A stretch of 64,000 nt of DNA from Pedobacter psychrodurus (GCF_004331735.1 NZ_SJSO01000017.1:62001-126000); one strand, 5' to 3'. Positions 8,310 through 17,769 are shown, counted from the first letter of the stretch. Numbers and translations are program-made. Notes: generated by a model not told the origin, from the letters alone.

Positions 8310-8708
8310 ATGAAAAATATTTCCTTTTGTTTTTTGTTCGCACTTATGCTGAGCAGCTGTTCGATTTCAACCATGACGACGTTCTATTCCATGTCGAAAG
8401 GTAAAATAGATGTTCCTAAAAAAGAAAGTTACAATGTACTTTATCAGGCTAGCTTTGGCGATGGTTTAACAGCCGATGTAGCTTACGCTGATGAAAGTGG
8501 AAAGCAGACTGAATTAAAAGAAGTAAGTGGTGCCTGGGAAAAAAGCGTTACCTTAAAATCAGGAACACATGTTCAGCTTAAAACTTTTGCCACCGCTAAG
8601 ACAAAATCTAAAGGGGAGTATAAAATATTGGTGGATGGGAAAGTAATTTCTGAGTACGTGCTGAGTGGAAAAAAATTAAATTATACTTTTGCTTTCGACT
8701 TGCCTTAA
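8310..8708 (+). CDS. Small putative lipoprotein, unknown function
   Basis: 132 residues. The N-terminus MKNISFCFLFALMLSSCS has a lipobox-like LSSC with Cys at residue 17. The remainder is beta-rich (YNVLYQASFGDGL, VTLKSGTHVQLKTFA, GEYKILVDGKVISEYV), in outline like the small MmpS-type periplasmic sandwich, but this is a weak resemblance. It is transcribed alone, with a strong terminator 60 bases after the stop codon. Confidence 0.65.
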   Translation: MKNISFCFLFALMLSSCSISTMTTFYSMSKGKIDVPKKESYNVLYQASFGDGLTADVAYADESGKQTELKEVSGAWEKSVTLKSGTHVQLKTFATAKTKSKGEYKILVDGKVISEYVLSGKKLNYTFAFDLP

Positions 8709-8766
8709 TTCAAAAAAACACCACCATAAAAAGCACAGCAAAAAAGTTGCTAAAGCTTAAAAATCG

Positions 8767-8799
8767 AAAGTCTTTCAGGTAAAACTGGAAGACTTTTTT
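8767..8799 (+). terminator. Intrinsic terminator of the small lipoprotein gene
   Basis: A 12-pair stem aaagtctttcag / ctggaagacttt with a 6-base loop is followed by T residues. Confidence 0.9.
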
Positions 8800-8815
8800 G
8801 TTTTGCGACCAATTC

Positions 8816-8965
8816 GTCATACTGAACTTGATTCAGTATCTATTATGCTATCGTCCATGACTCCCGAATTATAGTGACGACGTTTTGCCACGCCTGCCCA
8901 GACGTTTAGGTGGGGAAGCATGGATTAACAAGAAAAATCGGTTGCTCACTATGAGTGGAGTCGAA
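8816..8965. repeat. Degenerate type 2 dispersed repeat remnant
   Basis: The unit opens with cgtcatactgaacttgattcagt, a hairpin half of the type 2 repeat, then runs into GC-rich unrelated sequence. It lies in the 811-base gap 8709-9519, which holds no gene, two terminators and two CAAACGTTTG sites. Confidence 0.6.
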
Positions 8966-9035
8966 GGGTAATGATGTCCCCCTACAATACTTATTTCGGT
9001 GTCAATGGACAATAATACACAGGTATTTTTATTAT

Positions 9036-9082
9036 AAAGCCCTTAGCATTTAATCTTTAGATTTAATTGTTAGGGGCTTTTT
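9036..9082 (+). terminator. Strong terminator-like hairpin with no gene before it
   Basis: The outer stem aaagccctta / taggggcttt (10 pairs, one G-U) is extended by an AT-rich inner stem and followed by T. No coding sequence lies between the previous terminator (8799) and this one. Confidence 0.7.
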
Positions 9083-9110
9083 CGTTTCCTGTTTAGTGAA
9101 AAACTTAACG

Positions 9111-9120
9111 CAAACGTTTG
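9111..9120. promoter_or_regulatory. Palindromic operator CAAACGTTTG, site 1
   Basis: A perfect 10-base palindrome with central CG, 400 bases before susC-like 9520. The form fits a LacI-family operator. The same ten bases occur at 9283 and 50383. Confidence 0.6.
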
Positions 9121-9282
9121 TTAGTTTTTTATTCAAGAGCATCCATCCTTTTTTTTTTGGCAGATTTCTGAAATTGAGGAGGAATAAAATCAATTCATTC
9201 CTATTCTAAGCATCTTCTTGCTCTAAGTTTCAGTCCATGTCTGGTAATGGCGACAAAATCGGCAATATTCTTTATTTATGAT

Positions 9283-9292
9283 CAAACGTTTG
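9283..9292. promoter_or_regulatory. Palindromic operator CAAACGTTTG, site 2
   Basis: The second perfect copy, 172 bases after site 1, before the SusCD operon. Site 2 and the copy at 50383 share the preceding AT as well (ATCAAACGTTTG). Paired sites would permit DNA looping. Confidence 0.65.
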
Positions 9293-9519
9293 CGTAGTGT
9301 TTAGTGATTTTATGCGTTTCAAATCGCATAAATTAGGTCTGGAAAGAGAAAATCATGAAGATTAACCAATGTCATAATCATTTTCTTTTATAATAGTCGG
9401 GTAATAAATTACCAAAATTTTTTATGGTGTGATGAAAAAAATAACAGGCCTATGATTTAAAAAAAACGCATCTAAATTATCCCACAACAACCTATCAACT
9501 AACTTAAAAACAACAAAAC

Positions 9520-12500
9520 ATGAAAATCAAGTCTTTACTGATTTTTGGGACAGTTGGCTTATTATGGCTAAACGAAAGTAAGGCTTTTGCCAATTTTGAC
9601 CACAATGCAAATACGAAGTCCAAGACCATTAATCCCATTAATTTTGATGACATTACCATCAAAGGAAAAATAACAGATAAATCAGGGCCAGTTCCCGGAG
9701 CAACTATCACTTTAAAATCAAATCCGAGTATTGGTACCTCTACAGATGGATCTGGTAATTTTGCCATCACAGTTCCTGCCGATGGTATTTTAATCATCAA
9801 GTCTGTAGGATATTTAACACAAGAAATCCCTGTTCAGGGCAAGAGCACCTTCAACATCAGCTTAGTGGAAGAAAACAACATCCTTAATGATGTAGTTGTA
9901 GTAGGTTATTCATCAAAAAAGCAGGGAGAACTATCAAGTTCGGTTTCGGTAATCTCTGCCGAAAAATTAAAAGGCGTTGCTTCTAATGATGTAATTTCTA
10001 TGATCCAGGGTAAGGCGCCAGGTGTTGTGGTTTCATCTGGATCAGGCGATCCAACTTCCGCACCAAAAATGACGATAAGGGGTATTGGAAGTATTAATGG
10101 AGGAACAGCACCACTATTGGTTGTTGATGGAAATATCCTTGGTGCTTATGGTACTGAAGGCGCTACATACAGTCCGAATGATGTAGAATCTGTAACCATT
10201 TTAAAAGATGCTGCGGCAACAGGGTTATACGGTTCGCGTGCAGGTAGCGGTGTGATTATCGTAACCACGAAGACTGGTAAAACCGGTGAGGCAAAAATCG
10301 AATTTAGCTCTATAGTAGGTTTCAATTCACCTTCTACAGGCAACTTCAAATTAATGAATAGTCAGCAATTGTATAATTATCAAAAAACATTTTCCAATTC
10401 CGATCCATCGGTTTTAAACAATGATACCAATTGGTGGGATTTGGCTACACGTGATGGGATGACGCAGAACTATACCGTTTCTGCATCTGGTGGGACAGAA
10501 AAGACAAAATATTACATTGCCGGCAACTTTTATAGAGAGCAGGGAACCGTAATCAATAACGATAAAAATGCCTATAATTTAAGGGCAAATTTAAATAGCC
10601 AATTAACAAAAAAACTTAAGGTAAGTCTGTTGTTAAATGGTGTATTTACCAGAAATAACTACGCCAATAGCAATACACTTGGAGATGGATACTTAAATCT
10701 TCCATTCGATCCGGCTTACAATGCAGATGGCACGCCTGTAGATGCACGCATTACCCCAACGTGGAAGGGCCGTGATATTGAAAATTTTCTTCATTCTACG
10801 CAATACAACCTTTCTTACGCAAGAAGCTTAAATCTGAGTGCCGATGTAAACATTGATTATAACATTGTAAAAAACCTAACTTTTTCCAGCTATAACAGAA
10901 CTACTTTTTACAATACGTTTGCTGTAGATTATTATGATAAAAGAACCAAAGAAGGTGGAGCAACCAATGGTTCTCTTTACAACTCAACAACCTATAAAAA
11001 CAGGTTGTTAAGTTCGAACAGGCTGAAATATGAAAATAGTTTTGGCCAAAATCATTTAACAGTTTTAGCCGTGGGTGAAGCTGAAAAATCTTATTACGAT
11101 GAAGCGAATTTAAATGGGAAAAATTTACCAGCTGGCCGTCCGGTAATGTCAACCGCAACCGATATTATTAGCAACCCATCTGGCGGTACCAACGAATATA
11201 ATTTTAGTAAATATTTAAGTCAGGTAGATTACAATTACGCGGGTAAATACTTTGCAATTGGATCTTTTGTGCACGAAAATTCATCACGCTTCGGTTTAAA
11301 CAAAAGTGGCGGAGATTTTTATCAGTTAGGTGCATCCTGGATTTTAAGCAGCGAAGCATTTTTAAAAGGAGTAAAACCAATCAGTTTCTTAAAGTTAAGG
11401 GCAAGTTATGGTACAACGGGTAATGCTGAAATTGGTGATTATCCATCTTTAGGACTGTATGCAATTGATGCCTCGGCCAGTTATGGCGGAATCCCGGGAG
11501 CAAGGCCCGACCAAAAAGGTAATCCAGATTTAACATGGGAAAAGCAAAAAACAGCGAACATTGGTTTGGATATCGGTTTTTGGAATAGAATTGATTTAAC
11601 AATTGATTTGTATGATAAACGTGCTAATGCGCTTTTGTTCCAGGTACCACTTCCATCTACTGAAGGATACCGTTACATTTTTCAAAACGTTGGGGCATTA
11701 AAAAACAGAGGCCTGGAGTTTAGTTTGAACACTAAAAATTTTACAGGCGAATTTCAATGGGAAACCAATTTGAATATGGCCTTTAACCGCAATACCATCT
11801 TAGCACTTACTGAAGGAAAAGATGCCATTACACCAGCTGGCTCTCAACCTAAAGCGATAGGTCATGATATTTACGATTACAAAATGCCGATATGGGCAGG
11901 TGTAGATCCCAATAACGGAGACCCGCTTTGGGAAAAAGTGATTACGGATGCAGATGGGGTACAACATATTGCCGTAACGAATACATACGCTCAGGCAACC
12001 CGCCAATATACTGGTACATCAGCCTCACCGAAATTTACAGGTGGTTTTACCAATACCTTTAGCTACAAAGGCGTTTCGTTAAGCGCGTTTTTCAATTTTG
12101 TTTATGGCAACGAAGTATACAACAACAGCCGAGCATATTTTGATAATGATGGTTTATACGAAAGTTATAACGCTATGGTATTAAAATCAGGCTGGACCAG
12201 GTGGGAAAAGGTTGGAGATATTGCTACGCATCCAAAACCGGTTTTGGGCGGTAATCACGATTCCAATCAACAATCATCTCGTTATCTGGAAGATGGAAGT
12301 TACATCCGTTTACGTAATGTTACGCTTGGCTACCAGATCCCAGCCAACTGGTTGAGTAAAATCAAAATAAGCAGCGCAAGGATTTTTGTAAGTGGAGATA
12401 ACTTATGGACGGGTACTAAATTTTCGGGTATTGATCCTGAGGTTGTACTTGCGCCGGATGACAATGACCCTAATGTTATTCCGGGTAGCTCAAGCTTTAG

Positions 12501-12549
12501 ATACCCAATGAGCAAAAAAATATTGTTTGGTGTAAACATTGGTTTATAG
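9520..12549 (+). CDS. SusC/RagA-family TonB-linked outer-membrane receptor
   Basis: 1009 residues. The signal peptide ends near ESKAFA. A CarboxypepD_reg-like domain follows at about 45-125 (GKITDKSGPVPGATITLK, SVGYLTQEI), then a TonB-box-like DVVVVGYSS, the plug domain (QGKAPGVVV, TIRGIGSINGG, PLLVVDGNILG, SVTILKDAAATGLYGSRA) and a long beta barrel ending FGVNIGL. Such receptors import oligomers captured by the SusD partner, driven by TonB. There is no N-terminal FecR-interacting signalling domain, so it is not anti-sigma regulated. The SusD gene starts 12 bases downstream. Two CAAACGTTTG palindromes upstream suggest control by a LacI-type factor. The substrate is unknown. Confidence 0.97.
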   Translation: MKIKSLLIFGTVGLLWLNESKAFANFDHNANTKSKTINPINFDDITIKGKITDKSGPVPGATITLKSNPSIGTSTDGSGNFAITVPADGILIIKSVGYLTQEIPVQGKSTFNISLVEENNILNDVVVVGYSSKKQGELSSSVSVISAEKLKGVASNDVISMIQGKAPGVVVSSGSGDPTSAPKMTIRGIGSINGGTAPLLVVDGNILGAYGTEGATYSPNDVESVTILKDAAATGLYGSRAGSGVIIVTTKTGKTGEAKIEFSSIVGFNSPSTGNFKLMNSQQLYNYQKTFSNSDPSVLNNDTNWWDLATRDGMTQNYTVSASGGTEKTKYYIAGNFYREQGTVINNDKNAYNLRANLNSQLTKKLKVSLLLNGVFTRNNYANSNTLGDGYLNLPFDPAYNADGTPVDARITPTWKGRDIENFLHSTQYNLSYARSLNLSADVNIDYNIVKNLTFSSYNRTTFYNTFAVDYYDKRTKEGGATNGSLYNSTTYKNRLLSSNRLKYENSFGQNHLTVLAVGEAEKSYYDEANLNGKNLPAGRPVMSTATDIISNPSGGTNEYNFSKYLSQVDYNYAGKYFAIGSFVHENSSRFGLNKSGGDFYQLGASWILSSEAFLKGVKPISFLKLRASYGTTGNAEIGDYPSLGLYAIDASASYGGIPGARPDQKGNPDLTWEKQKTANIGLDIGFWNRIDLTIDLYDKRANALLFQVPLPSTEGYRYIFQNVGALKNRGLEFSLNTKNFTGEFQWETNLNMAFNRNTILALTEGKDAITPAGSQPKAIGHDIYDYKMPIWAGVDPNNGDPLWEKVITDADGVQHIAVTNTYAQATRQYTGTSASPKFTGGFTNTFSYKGVSLSAFFNFVYGNEVYNNSRAYFDNDGLYESYNAMVLKSGWTRWEKVGDIATHPKPVLGGNHDSNQQSSRYLEDGSYIRLRNVTLGYQIPANWLSKIKISSARIFVSGDNLWTGTKFSGIDPEVVLAPDDNDPNVIPGSSSFRYPMSKKILFGVNIGL

Positions 12550-12561
12550 GAGAGGAAAAAC

Positions 12562-14064
12562 ATGAAAACGAATCAAATAAAAATATATATTGTTGCACTT
12601 GCATTAATTTTTAGTGTAAGTAGCTGTAAAAAGGAAGTAAAACCTTCAACTGCGATTGATGACGAATCTGCATTGACAAATCCGGGCGATATTGAAACTG
12701 CAACGATTGGAACTTATGCAGTTTTAAGAAATGCTACTTATGTTCGGAGTGCGCATTTTTTAACCGAATACCAGGGGGATAATATTGCCCAGGGACAGCC
12801 CTCATCTGATGATTTATCAAGATGTTATCGATATACACACATTCCTACCGGGACGCATGGCGCTAATTTTTGGCAACAGGCTTTCTATGTCATTGTAGCG
12901 GCCAATAAAATTATTGCAGCCATCCCAGAGAATGCTACGGGAGATCTTAAACAGCTTAAGGGTGAAAATCTCTACTTAAGGGGAATGATGGAATTTAACC
13001 TGGTACGTGTGTTTGGTAGGCCTTATACTCAGGGAAATGGCGCAAATCCTGGCGTGCCTATCTTAAAAGAAGGTGTTGCAGCAGGTACTCCTGCCAGAAA
13101 TACCGTTAAAGAAGTGTATGATGCTGCTATCGCAGATTTATTAAAGGCAGCAGATTTAATGACTGTCGCGAAACAGGATATTTTCGCCTCAAAAGAAGTA
13201 GCTTATGCATTACTCTCACGGATATATTTAAACATGGGCGATAATGCCAACGCCGTTAAATATGCCGATTTGGTAATTGCTTCTGGCCGGTATAAACTGC
13301 TTCAGGGAGGAGAGTACCAGAGTTATTTTACCAAAACACCTGAAGCCAACTCAGAAACCATTTTTGCCATTCGTTATACCAAAACAGAAGACCAGGATTT
13401 TGGTGCAATTGGTTCGATGTATTATAGCGGCACACCGGGAAGTTTGGCTACACCTGGTCCGCAAGGCAGTACGGGTTATGCTGAAATTTATGCTTCTCAA
13501 CAATATGTAACGGAGTTGGATAAAAACCCGGCGGATTTAAGACATAGTTTTATTGCACCTTATAAAGTGAATGGGGTACAACAGGTAAATACCAAAATTT
13601 CGCCAAATGTACCGATGTACTATGTTACTAAATACAGCTTACAGGAAGGAATCGCAAATTTAAGTTCACCAGTATACCTTCGTTTAGCTGAAATGTATTT
13701 AAATAAAGCTGAAGCCAATGCCAAATTAGGTAATGCACAATTGGCGTTAGATGATGTAAATCTGATCCGCACGAGGGCAGGAATTCCGACTTTAACACTG
13801 GCGGGTATCGCTGCAGCAAATAAAACTGCATTAGATGTAGTTCTGGAAGAAAGAAGACTCGAATTTGCTTTTGAAGGACAGCGTGCTTACGATTTGTTTA
13901 GAAACAATAGACCGATGATAAGAAACTATCCCGGTACGCACGCTTTAAATAATACGCCAAATACCAACATTACGCAAACTATTTTGCCAACCGATGCACG
14001 TGTTATTTTTTACGTTCCCCAGTATGAGATAGACAATAACAAAAATCTAACTCAGAACCCTTAG
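12562..14064 (+). CDS. SusD/RagB-family nutrient-binding lipoprotein
   Basis: 500 residues. The lipoprotein signal is ALIFSVSSCKKEV with Cys at 22. The helical SusD fold shows GENLYLRGMMEFNLVRVFGRPYTQ, VAYALLSRIYLNMGDNANAVKYADLVI and the C-terminal signature LRLAEMYLNKAEANAKLG ... VNLIRTRAG ... VLEERRLEFAFEGQRAYDLFRN. It sits on the cell surface as the lid of the SusC barrel and binds substrate. Before the ATG lies a purine-rich aggagagg, unusual in this phylum and perhaps helping reinitiation after the SusC stop. Confidence 0.96.
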   Translation: MKTNQIKIYIVALALIFSVSSCKKEVKPSTAIDDESALTNPGDIETATIGTYAVLRNATYVRSAHFLTEYQGDNIAQGQPSSDDLSRCYRYTHIPTGTHGANFWQQAFYVIVAANKIIAAIPENATGDLKQLKGENLYLRGMMEFNLVRVFGRPYTQGNGANPGVPILKEGVAAGTPARNTVKEVYDAAIADLLKAADLMTVAKQDIFASKEVAYALLSRIYLNMGDNANAVKYADLVIASGRYKLLQGGEYQSYFTKTPEANSETIFAIRYTKTEDQDFGAIGSMYYSGTPGSLATPGPQGSTGYAEIYASQQYVTELDKNPADLRHSFIAPYKVNGVQQVNTKISPNVPMYYVTKYSLQEGIANLSSPVYLRLAEMYLNKAEANAKLGNAQLALDDVNLIRTRAGIPTLTLAGIAAANKTALDVVLEERRLEFAFEGQRAYDLFRNNRPMIRNYPGTHALNNTPNTNITQTILPTDARVIFYVPQYEIDNNKNLTQNP

Positions 14065-14095
14065 ATCATCGCCCCTTGAAAACAAAATTAAAGAG

Positions 14096-15100
14096 ATGAA
14101 AAATATAAAGATATATGCCATGTGCCTGCTTTTTGCAGGTATGGTAACAAGTTCGTGTAAAAAGGAAAAAAGTGCAGAACTCACATCCAATTTGGAAGAA
14201 GTGGTATTAGACCGTTCAGGTTGGAGTGCAACAGCCTCTAGTCAGGAAACAGCTAATCCGCCAGCAACGGTTTTGGATGGAAATACTAACACTTTTTGGA
14301 GTTCGAATGCTACCACTGCATTTCCGCATTGGTTACTGATCGACATGAAAAAACAAACGGTAGTAACAAAGATTGGTTTGACTACTAAACAAAGTGATCC
14401 CAAAGGTTTTACCAAATTTAGGTTAGAGGGCAGTAACGATGGAACTAATTTCACGATCATTGGAGAACTTGTTTTTAATCCTGCAATTTACACCGAACAG
14501 GCATTTACCTTATCTCCTGCAAGAAATGTGAGGTACCTTAAGTTAACAGCTTTAGAAAAGGCCGCAACACAAACAGGTAACATTACCTTTTTATCGGAAT
14601 TTAGTGTTACCGGCTTACAGGAAAGAAAACCGATTACCGATATTGCATTGAGCAAAATAGGGTGGACGGCCACAGCTTCAAGCGAGGTAAATTATCCTGG
14701 CGATGAAACCAACTTAGCTGCTTATGTAGTGGATGTAATTTCGGCCAAAAGCCCAACCGCAACAACTGTTCCTTCATTCTGGCAGGCAGATTACGATGTG
14801 CTGCATCCTTATCCACATTGGATTATTGTTGATATGAAAAAAGCAAGTTCACTTTCTTACATCGGACTTAACGCACACACCGATCCAAAACAAGGTTTTA
14901 GCAAATTCTCTATTTCGGGAAGTGTGGACGGTGTTGCCTATACGCAATTGGGTGATGACCGGACTTTTAATCCAACAACAGTGAACGAACAGCGCTTTGC
15001 CGTTTCGCCTGCAGCTCCTGTACGATATGTCAAAATTACTCTGATTGAAGGTACCAGTTACCCTTGTCTGGCTAATTTTGAAGGATACGTGAAATTATAA
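14096..15100 (+). CDS. Surface lipoprotein with two discoidin (F5/8 type C) domains
   Basis: 334 residues. The lipobox is VTSSCKKE with Cys at 21. Two discoidin-like jelly rolls follow: about 42-172 (GWSATASSQETANPPATVLDG, FWSSN, HWLLIDMKKQTVVTKIGL, FRLEGSNDG, RYLKLTA) and about 185-334 (GWTATASSEVNYPGDE, FWQAD, HWIIVDMKKASSLSYIGL, FSISGSVDG, RYVKITL). Discoidin domains bind carbohydrates, so this is probably an extra surface glycan-binding protein of the SusCD system (the SusE/F position). It is followed by a terminator, so the operon contains no enzyme. Confidence 0.92.
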   Translation: MKNIKIYAMCLLFAGMVTSSCKKEKSAELTSNLEEVVLDRSGWSATASSQETANPPATVLDGNTNTFWSSNATTAFPHWLLIDMKKQTVVTKIGLTTKQSDPKGFTKFRLEGSNDGTNFTIIGELVFNPAIYTEQAFTLSPARNVRYLKLTALEKAATQTGNITFLSEFSVTGLQERKPITDIALSKIGWTATASSEVNYPGDETNLAAYVVDVISAKSPTATTVPSFWQADYDVLHPYPHWIIVDMKKASSLSYIGLNAHTDPKQGFSKFSISGSVDGVAYTQLGDDRTFNPTTVNEQRFAVSPAAPVRYVKITLIEGTSYPCLANFEGYVKL

Positions 15101-15114
15101 AAATTGAGGCATTT

Positions 15115-15148
15115 CAACGAAAGCGATCATTTCTGACCGCTTTCGTTG
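15115..15148 (+). terminator. Terminator of the SusCD-discoidin operon
   Basis: An 11-pair stem caacgaaagcg / cgctttcgttg lies 14 bases after the stop codon, followed by T-rich sequence. Confidence 0.85.
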
Positions 15149-15158
15149 TTTATATTAC

Positions 15159-15192
15159 TTTGTAGAATGTTACCTGATAAATAATATCTTTG
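15159..15192 (+). promoter_or_regulatory. Promoter TTTG-N22-TATCTTTG
   Basis: The -33 TTTG (15159-15162) and the -7 TATCTTTG (15185-15192) lie 22 bases apart, slightly long, upstream of the lipoprotein gene at 15215. Confidence 0.6.
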
Positions 15193-15214
15193 AATAGCAT
15201 TTTACACTTAATCT

Positions 15215-15673
15215 ATGAAGAAAATTTTACCACTCATTTTTGCGATTGTGATCAGCCTATCCTTTTCGGGGTGTAAAAAAGGCGATATTAAAACCTTAAA
15301 CAGCATTGGTTATGGCTCGTCATTTGGGATGTGTGTAGGCTATTGTTCAAATAATTTACTCATTAGCGATCTGAAACTTACTTTTTCAAAATCGAAAAAT
15401 GGACAAACAGCTGATACTAAAACCTGTAGCAAAACAATTTCTGAGGCGGATATAAACGCGATCAAAAACGAATTGAATTTGGAGAAGATTTCGGCCCTGC
15501 CAGAAGTAATTGGCTGTCCTGATTGTGCAGATGGAGGAGCAGAGTGGATCGCGATCAGTGCCGATGGCAAACAATATAAAATTACTTACGAATACGGTAA
15601 AGCCCCGAAAGAATTAGAAGCTGCGGTTGCGCGGTTAAAAGTGCTTAAAGATAGTTTTAAGGATTGCAATTAA
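15215..15673 (+). CDS. Putative lipoprotein, unknown function
   Basis: 152 residues. The signal MKKILPLIFAIVISLSFSGCKKGD has a lipobox with Cys at 20. The mature part has several Cys (GMCVGYC, KTCSK, GCPDCADGG, KDC), which suggests disulfides in the periplasm or outer membrane. The GMCVGYC and CPDCADGGAEW patterns look like a conserved Bacteroidota domain, but I cannot name it with certainty (possibly DUF6438). It has its own promoter and converges with the rhodanese gene. Confidence 0.75.
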   Translation: MKKILPLIFAIVISLSFSGCKKGDIKTLNSIGYGSSFGMCVGYCSNNLLISDLKLTFSKSKNGQTADTKTCSKTISEADINAIKNELNLEKISALPEVIGCPDCADGGAEWIAISADGKQYKITYEYGKAPKELEAAVARLKVLKDSFKDCN

Positions 15674-15686
15674 GTTTTAGCTTTTA

Positions 15687-16259
15687 TCATCGTGCTTTAA
15701 TAATATTACTGCTGATATCGGTTCCTTCAAAAGTTATTCGTTTATCCCGTGTGCTTACTAATTCAGAAAGTTCATACACATTTCTATATCCATAGCCGTA
15801 TAGGTTAATATAAGTAGGGATATTTAAGGCCAATGAAATAGGCGCAATTTTTTTCTTTATTAAAACAGGTATAACTACTTTGCTGGCGAAATTTGCCTGG
15901 TCATCTATAAAATTGTTATTGCAATAGATTAATATTTTTGTATCTGCATCTGGTATAATCCTTAACAGGTTTTGTTGCGTGAAATCAGAAAAATTTAGAT
16001 GAATGGCCCCCTTAACATGTTTTCGTTTAAATAGGCTATCAGACCGTGTATCTAAAATAACGGTGCCTTTTTCTTCCGCCATTTTTAAAAATGTTGGTAA
16101 ATCTAGGAGCTTACTTTTGCGATGGGCTTTAACCTCCGGTATGAGTTTCTCGTAAGCATCAAAATCTACATTGGCCTTTCTTTTAATAGTTGAAGATGTT
16201 TGTGCATTACATAGGTATGCAATACTACAAAGTATGATAGTGATGATTTTTGTTTTCAT
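15687..16259 (-). CDS. Secreted rhodanese-like domain protein
   Basis: 190 residues. The signal peptide is MKTKIITIILCSIAYLCNAQ. A rhodanese-like domain covers about 50-130 (GTVILDTRSDSLFKRKHVKGAIHLNFSDF), with the likely active Cys in LIYCNNNFIDD. The loop after Cys is not the usual CxxGxR, so true sulfurtransferase activity is uncertain. The downstream part (IPTYINLYGYGYRNVYEL) completes the fold. It is 26 bases behind the SPFH gene on the same strand and is probably co-transcribed with it. Confidence 0.85.
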   Translation of the reverse strand: MKTKIITIILCSIAYLCNAQTSSTIKRKANVDFDAYEKLIPEVKAHRKSKLLDLPTFLKMAEEKGTVILDTRSDSLFKRKHVKGAIHLNFSDFTQQNLLRIIPDADTKILIYCNNNFIDDQANFASKVVIPVLIKKKIAPISLALNIPTYINLYGYGYRNVYELSELVSTRDKRITFEGTDISSNIIKAR

Positions 16260-16285
16260 TTTTTTAAGAACCTTTAAAAGGTTAA

Positions 16286-17191
16286 TTAATTTCCACCTAA
16301 AATAATCGGTGCACTTTTGCCATTACCCATAATAATAACTTTGGTATTGGCCGATTTTGCAATTTCTTTTTGAGCTAATATCGATTCGTATTGGAGCTGG
16401 CGATCGCTTAATCCTGTAGAAAGGATGCGTTGGTAATCGGCAATTCCTTGTGCTTCTACTCTTTTCCGTTCCGCTTCCTGGCGTTCCTTTTGAAGTACAA
16501 ACGTCATCTTTTGTGCATCTTGTTCTGCGTTTATCTTAGATTCGATACTTGCTTTTACCGATGCAGGTAAAGTGATGTTACGCACCAAGAGCTGCTCTAG
16601 CTCTAAACCTCTTTTCGCAAAACTCTTCTCTATGGTGTTAAATATTTTAGATTGAAATTCGTCTCGCTTGCTTGAGTATAATGCAACGGCATCGTAAGCA
16701 ACAGCATTATCGCGTATAGCGGTACGAGAAACCGGACGAACAATCTTTTCCAGATAGTCGGTTCCTATTTCCCTTAAGATATTTGGAGCGGCACTTCCTT
16801 TTACCCTGAATAGCACGGAGAGATCGATAATGACCTCTAAGCCATCAGCAGATAAAACACGTAAAGCGTCATCCGTTTGTTTGTTGCCTTCATCATGCAC
16901 GCCAGACATGGTGTAGTTCTGTGTTTTAACATCAAATGGGGTAATTACCGCTATAGGATTAATTACATTAAGGCCACTATATAAAACTTCGTTATCTACC
17001 TTTCCGAAAACGGTTTTAACCCCAACCTCACCCGCATCAATAACTTTAAACATGGAGAACGACAAACCTATGATAACCAGTGCCACACCAATAATTTTCG
17101 TGATGCTGCTGTAACGGCCGATAAGATTATTTTGGCTTGATACGGCAAAGCCGATAAAAATGATAATAATTCCGAGGATACTTAAGAACAT
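16286..17191 (-). CDS. Prohibitin/SPFH-domain membrane protein
   Basis: 301 residues. Two hydrophobic stretches lie at the N-terminus (about 1-18 and 31-48). An SPFH/Band 7 domain follows (VDAGEVGVKTVFGKVDNEVLYSGLN, FRVKGSAAPNILREIGTDY, VRPVSRTAIRDNAVAYDA) and then a coiled-coil region rich in E, A, Q and R (INAEQDAQKMTFVLQKERQEAERKR). Prohibitin-like proteins form ring-shaped scaffolds in the inner membrane and often modulate FtsH-type proteases. The rhodanese gene follows. Confidence 0.93.
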   Translation of the reverse strand: MFLSILGIIIIFIGFAVSSQNNLIGRYSSITKIIGVALVIIGLSFSMFKVIDAGEVGVKTVFGKVDNEVLYSGLNVINPIAVITPFDVKTQNYTMSGVHDEGNKQTDDALRVLSADGLEVIIDLSVLFRVKGSAAPNILREIGTDYLEKIVRPVSRTAIRDNAVAYDAVALYSSKRDEFQSKIFNTIEKSFAKRGLELEQLLVRNITLPASVKASIESKINAEQDAQKMTFVLQKERQEAERKRVEAQGIADYQRILSTGLSDRQLQYESILAQKEIAKSANTKVIIMGNGKSAPIILGGN

Positions 17192-17352
17192 ATAATTTAG
17201 ATTTTTATTAAAGATAAAGTATTTAACACAATCTTTTATGAATTTAAGGCATGTTTGGTTTTAAGCCTTTTTAAAGCGTATGGTAAAAGGCTAGGAAAAT
17301 TAATTTTCTTGTAGACGCTGAAACTAGAACATTAATAGGATCGGTTTACTTT

Positions 17353-17483
17353 GCTAACTAAACCCGATATTCGTGGAATTGAGTTCTTCACGAGCTTGTA
17401 ACATTAGCTCCGAAGGAGTTCCTTTGGAACGGGGCCGAACCCAACCTAAGAATTGCTGGAATTGCTTTCCAAATAACAGTTTA
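17353..17483. repeat. Dispersed repeat, type 3 (CTAAACCCGATA...)
   Basis: The unit starts ctaaacccgata and ends ctttccaaat. It shares its order of blocks with copies at 29190 and 58008. It lies in the gap 17192-17769 together with the promoter of rpsL. Confidence 0.7.
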
Positions 17484-17522
17484 TAATCATAAAAAGATAC
17501 AGTAATCGATTTAACGTTTAAG

Positions 17523-17650
17523 GCGAGAAAGATTGCTTCATGCCATTACCATTTCCTCCGCTTCAGTTCGCAATGATGGCAAGCGAGAGGAAGAACCGCA
17601 ACTCCTTAATCTTCAATTGAAAACTGATAATTGCCGACTGAAAACTTTTT
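17523..17650. repeat. Repeat remnants before the rpsL promoter
   Basis: The first part (gagaaagattgcttcatgcc ... cgcaatgatggc) resembles a common Bacteroidota intergenic repeat. The second (gaaaactgataattgccgac, then tgaaaac) is a degenerate gaaaact-type tandem repeat. No coding function is seen. Confidence 0.5.
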
Positions 17651-17661
17651 ACGCTAACCCC

Positions 17662-17692
17662 TTGATTTTTAAAAAGAATTGTTCTACTTTTG
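17662..17692 (+). promoter_or_regulatory. Promoter of the rpsL-rpsG-fusA-rpsJ operon
   Basis: The -33 TTG (17662-17664), a 20-base spacer and the -7 TACTTTTG (17685-17692) fit the Bacteroidota housekeeping sigma consensus very well. The start would fall near 17698, giving a leader of about 70 bases that contains a GC-rich patch (ggatgccgggggagcgg). Confidence 0.85.
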
Positions 17693-17769
17693 CAGTCCGT
17701 TTTATGGGCTATCTGCAAGGATGCCGGGGGAGCGGTAAATTTTTTAATAAAAAAACATAAAAAAGCACA

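Noticed and set aside
17192..17769. Search for a tRNA or rRNA gene in the large gaps
   Set aside because: GC-rich patches at 17390-17440, 29200-29270 and 58030-58080 suggested structured RNA at first, but they match each other as dispersed repeats and lack tRNA arms and a T-loop consensus.
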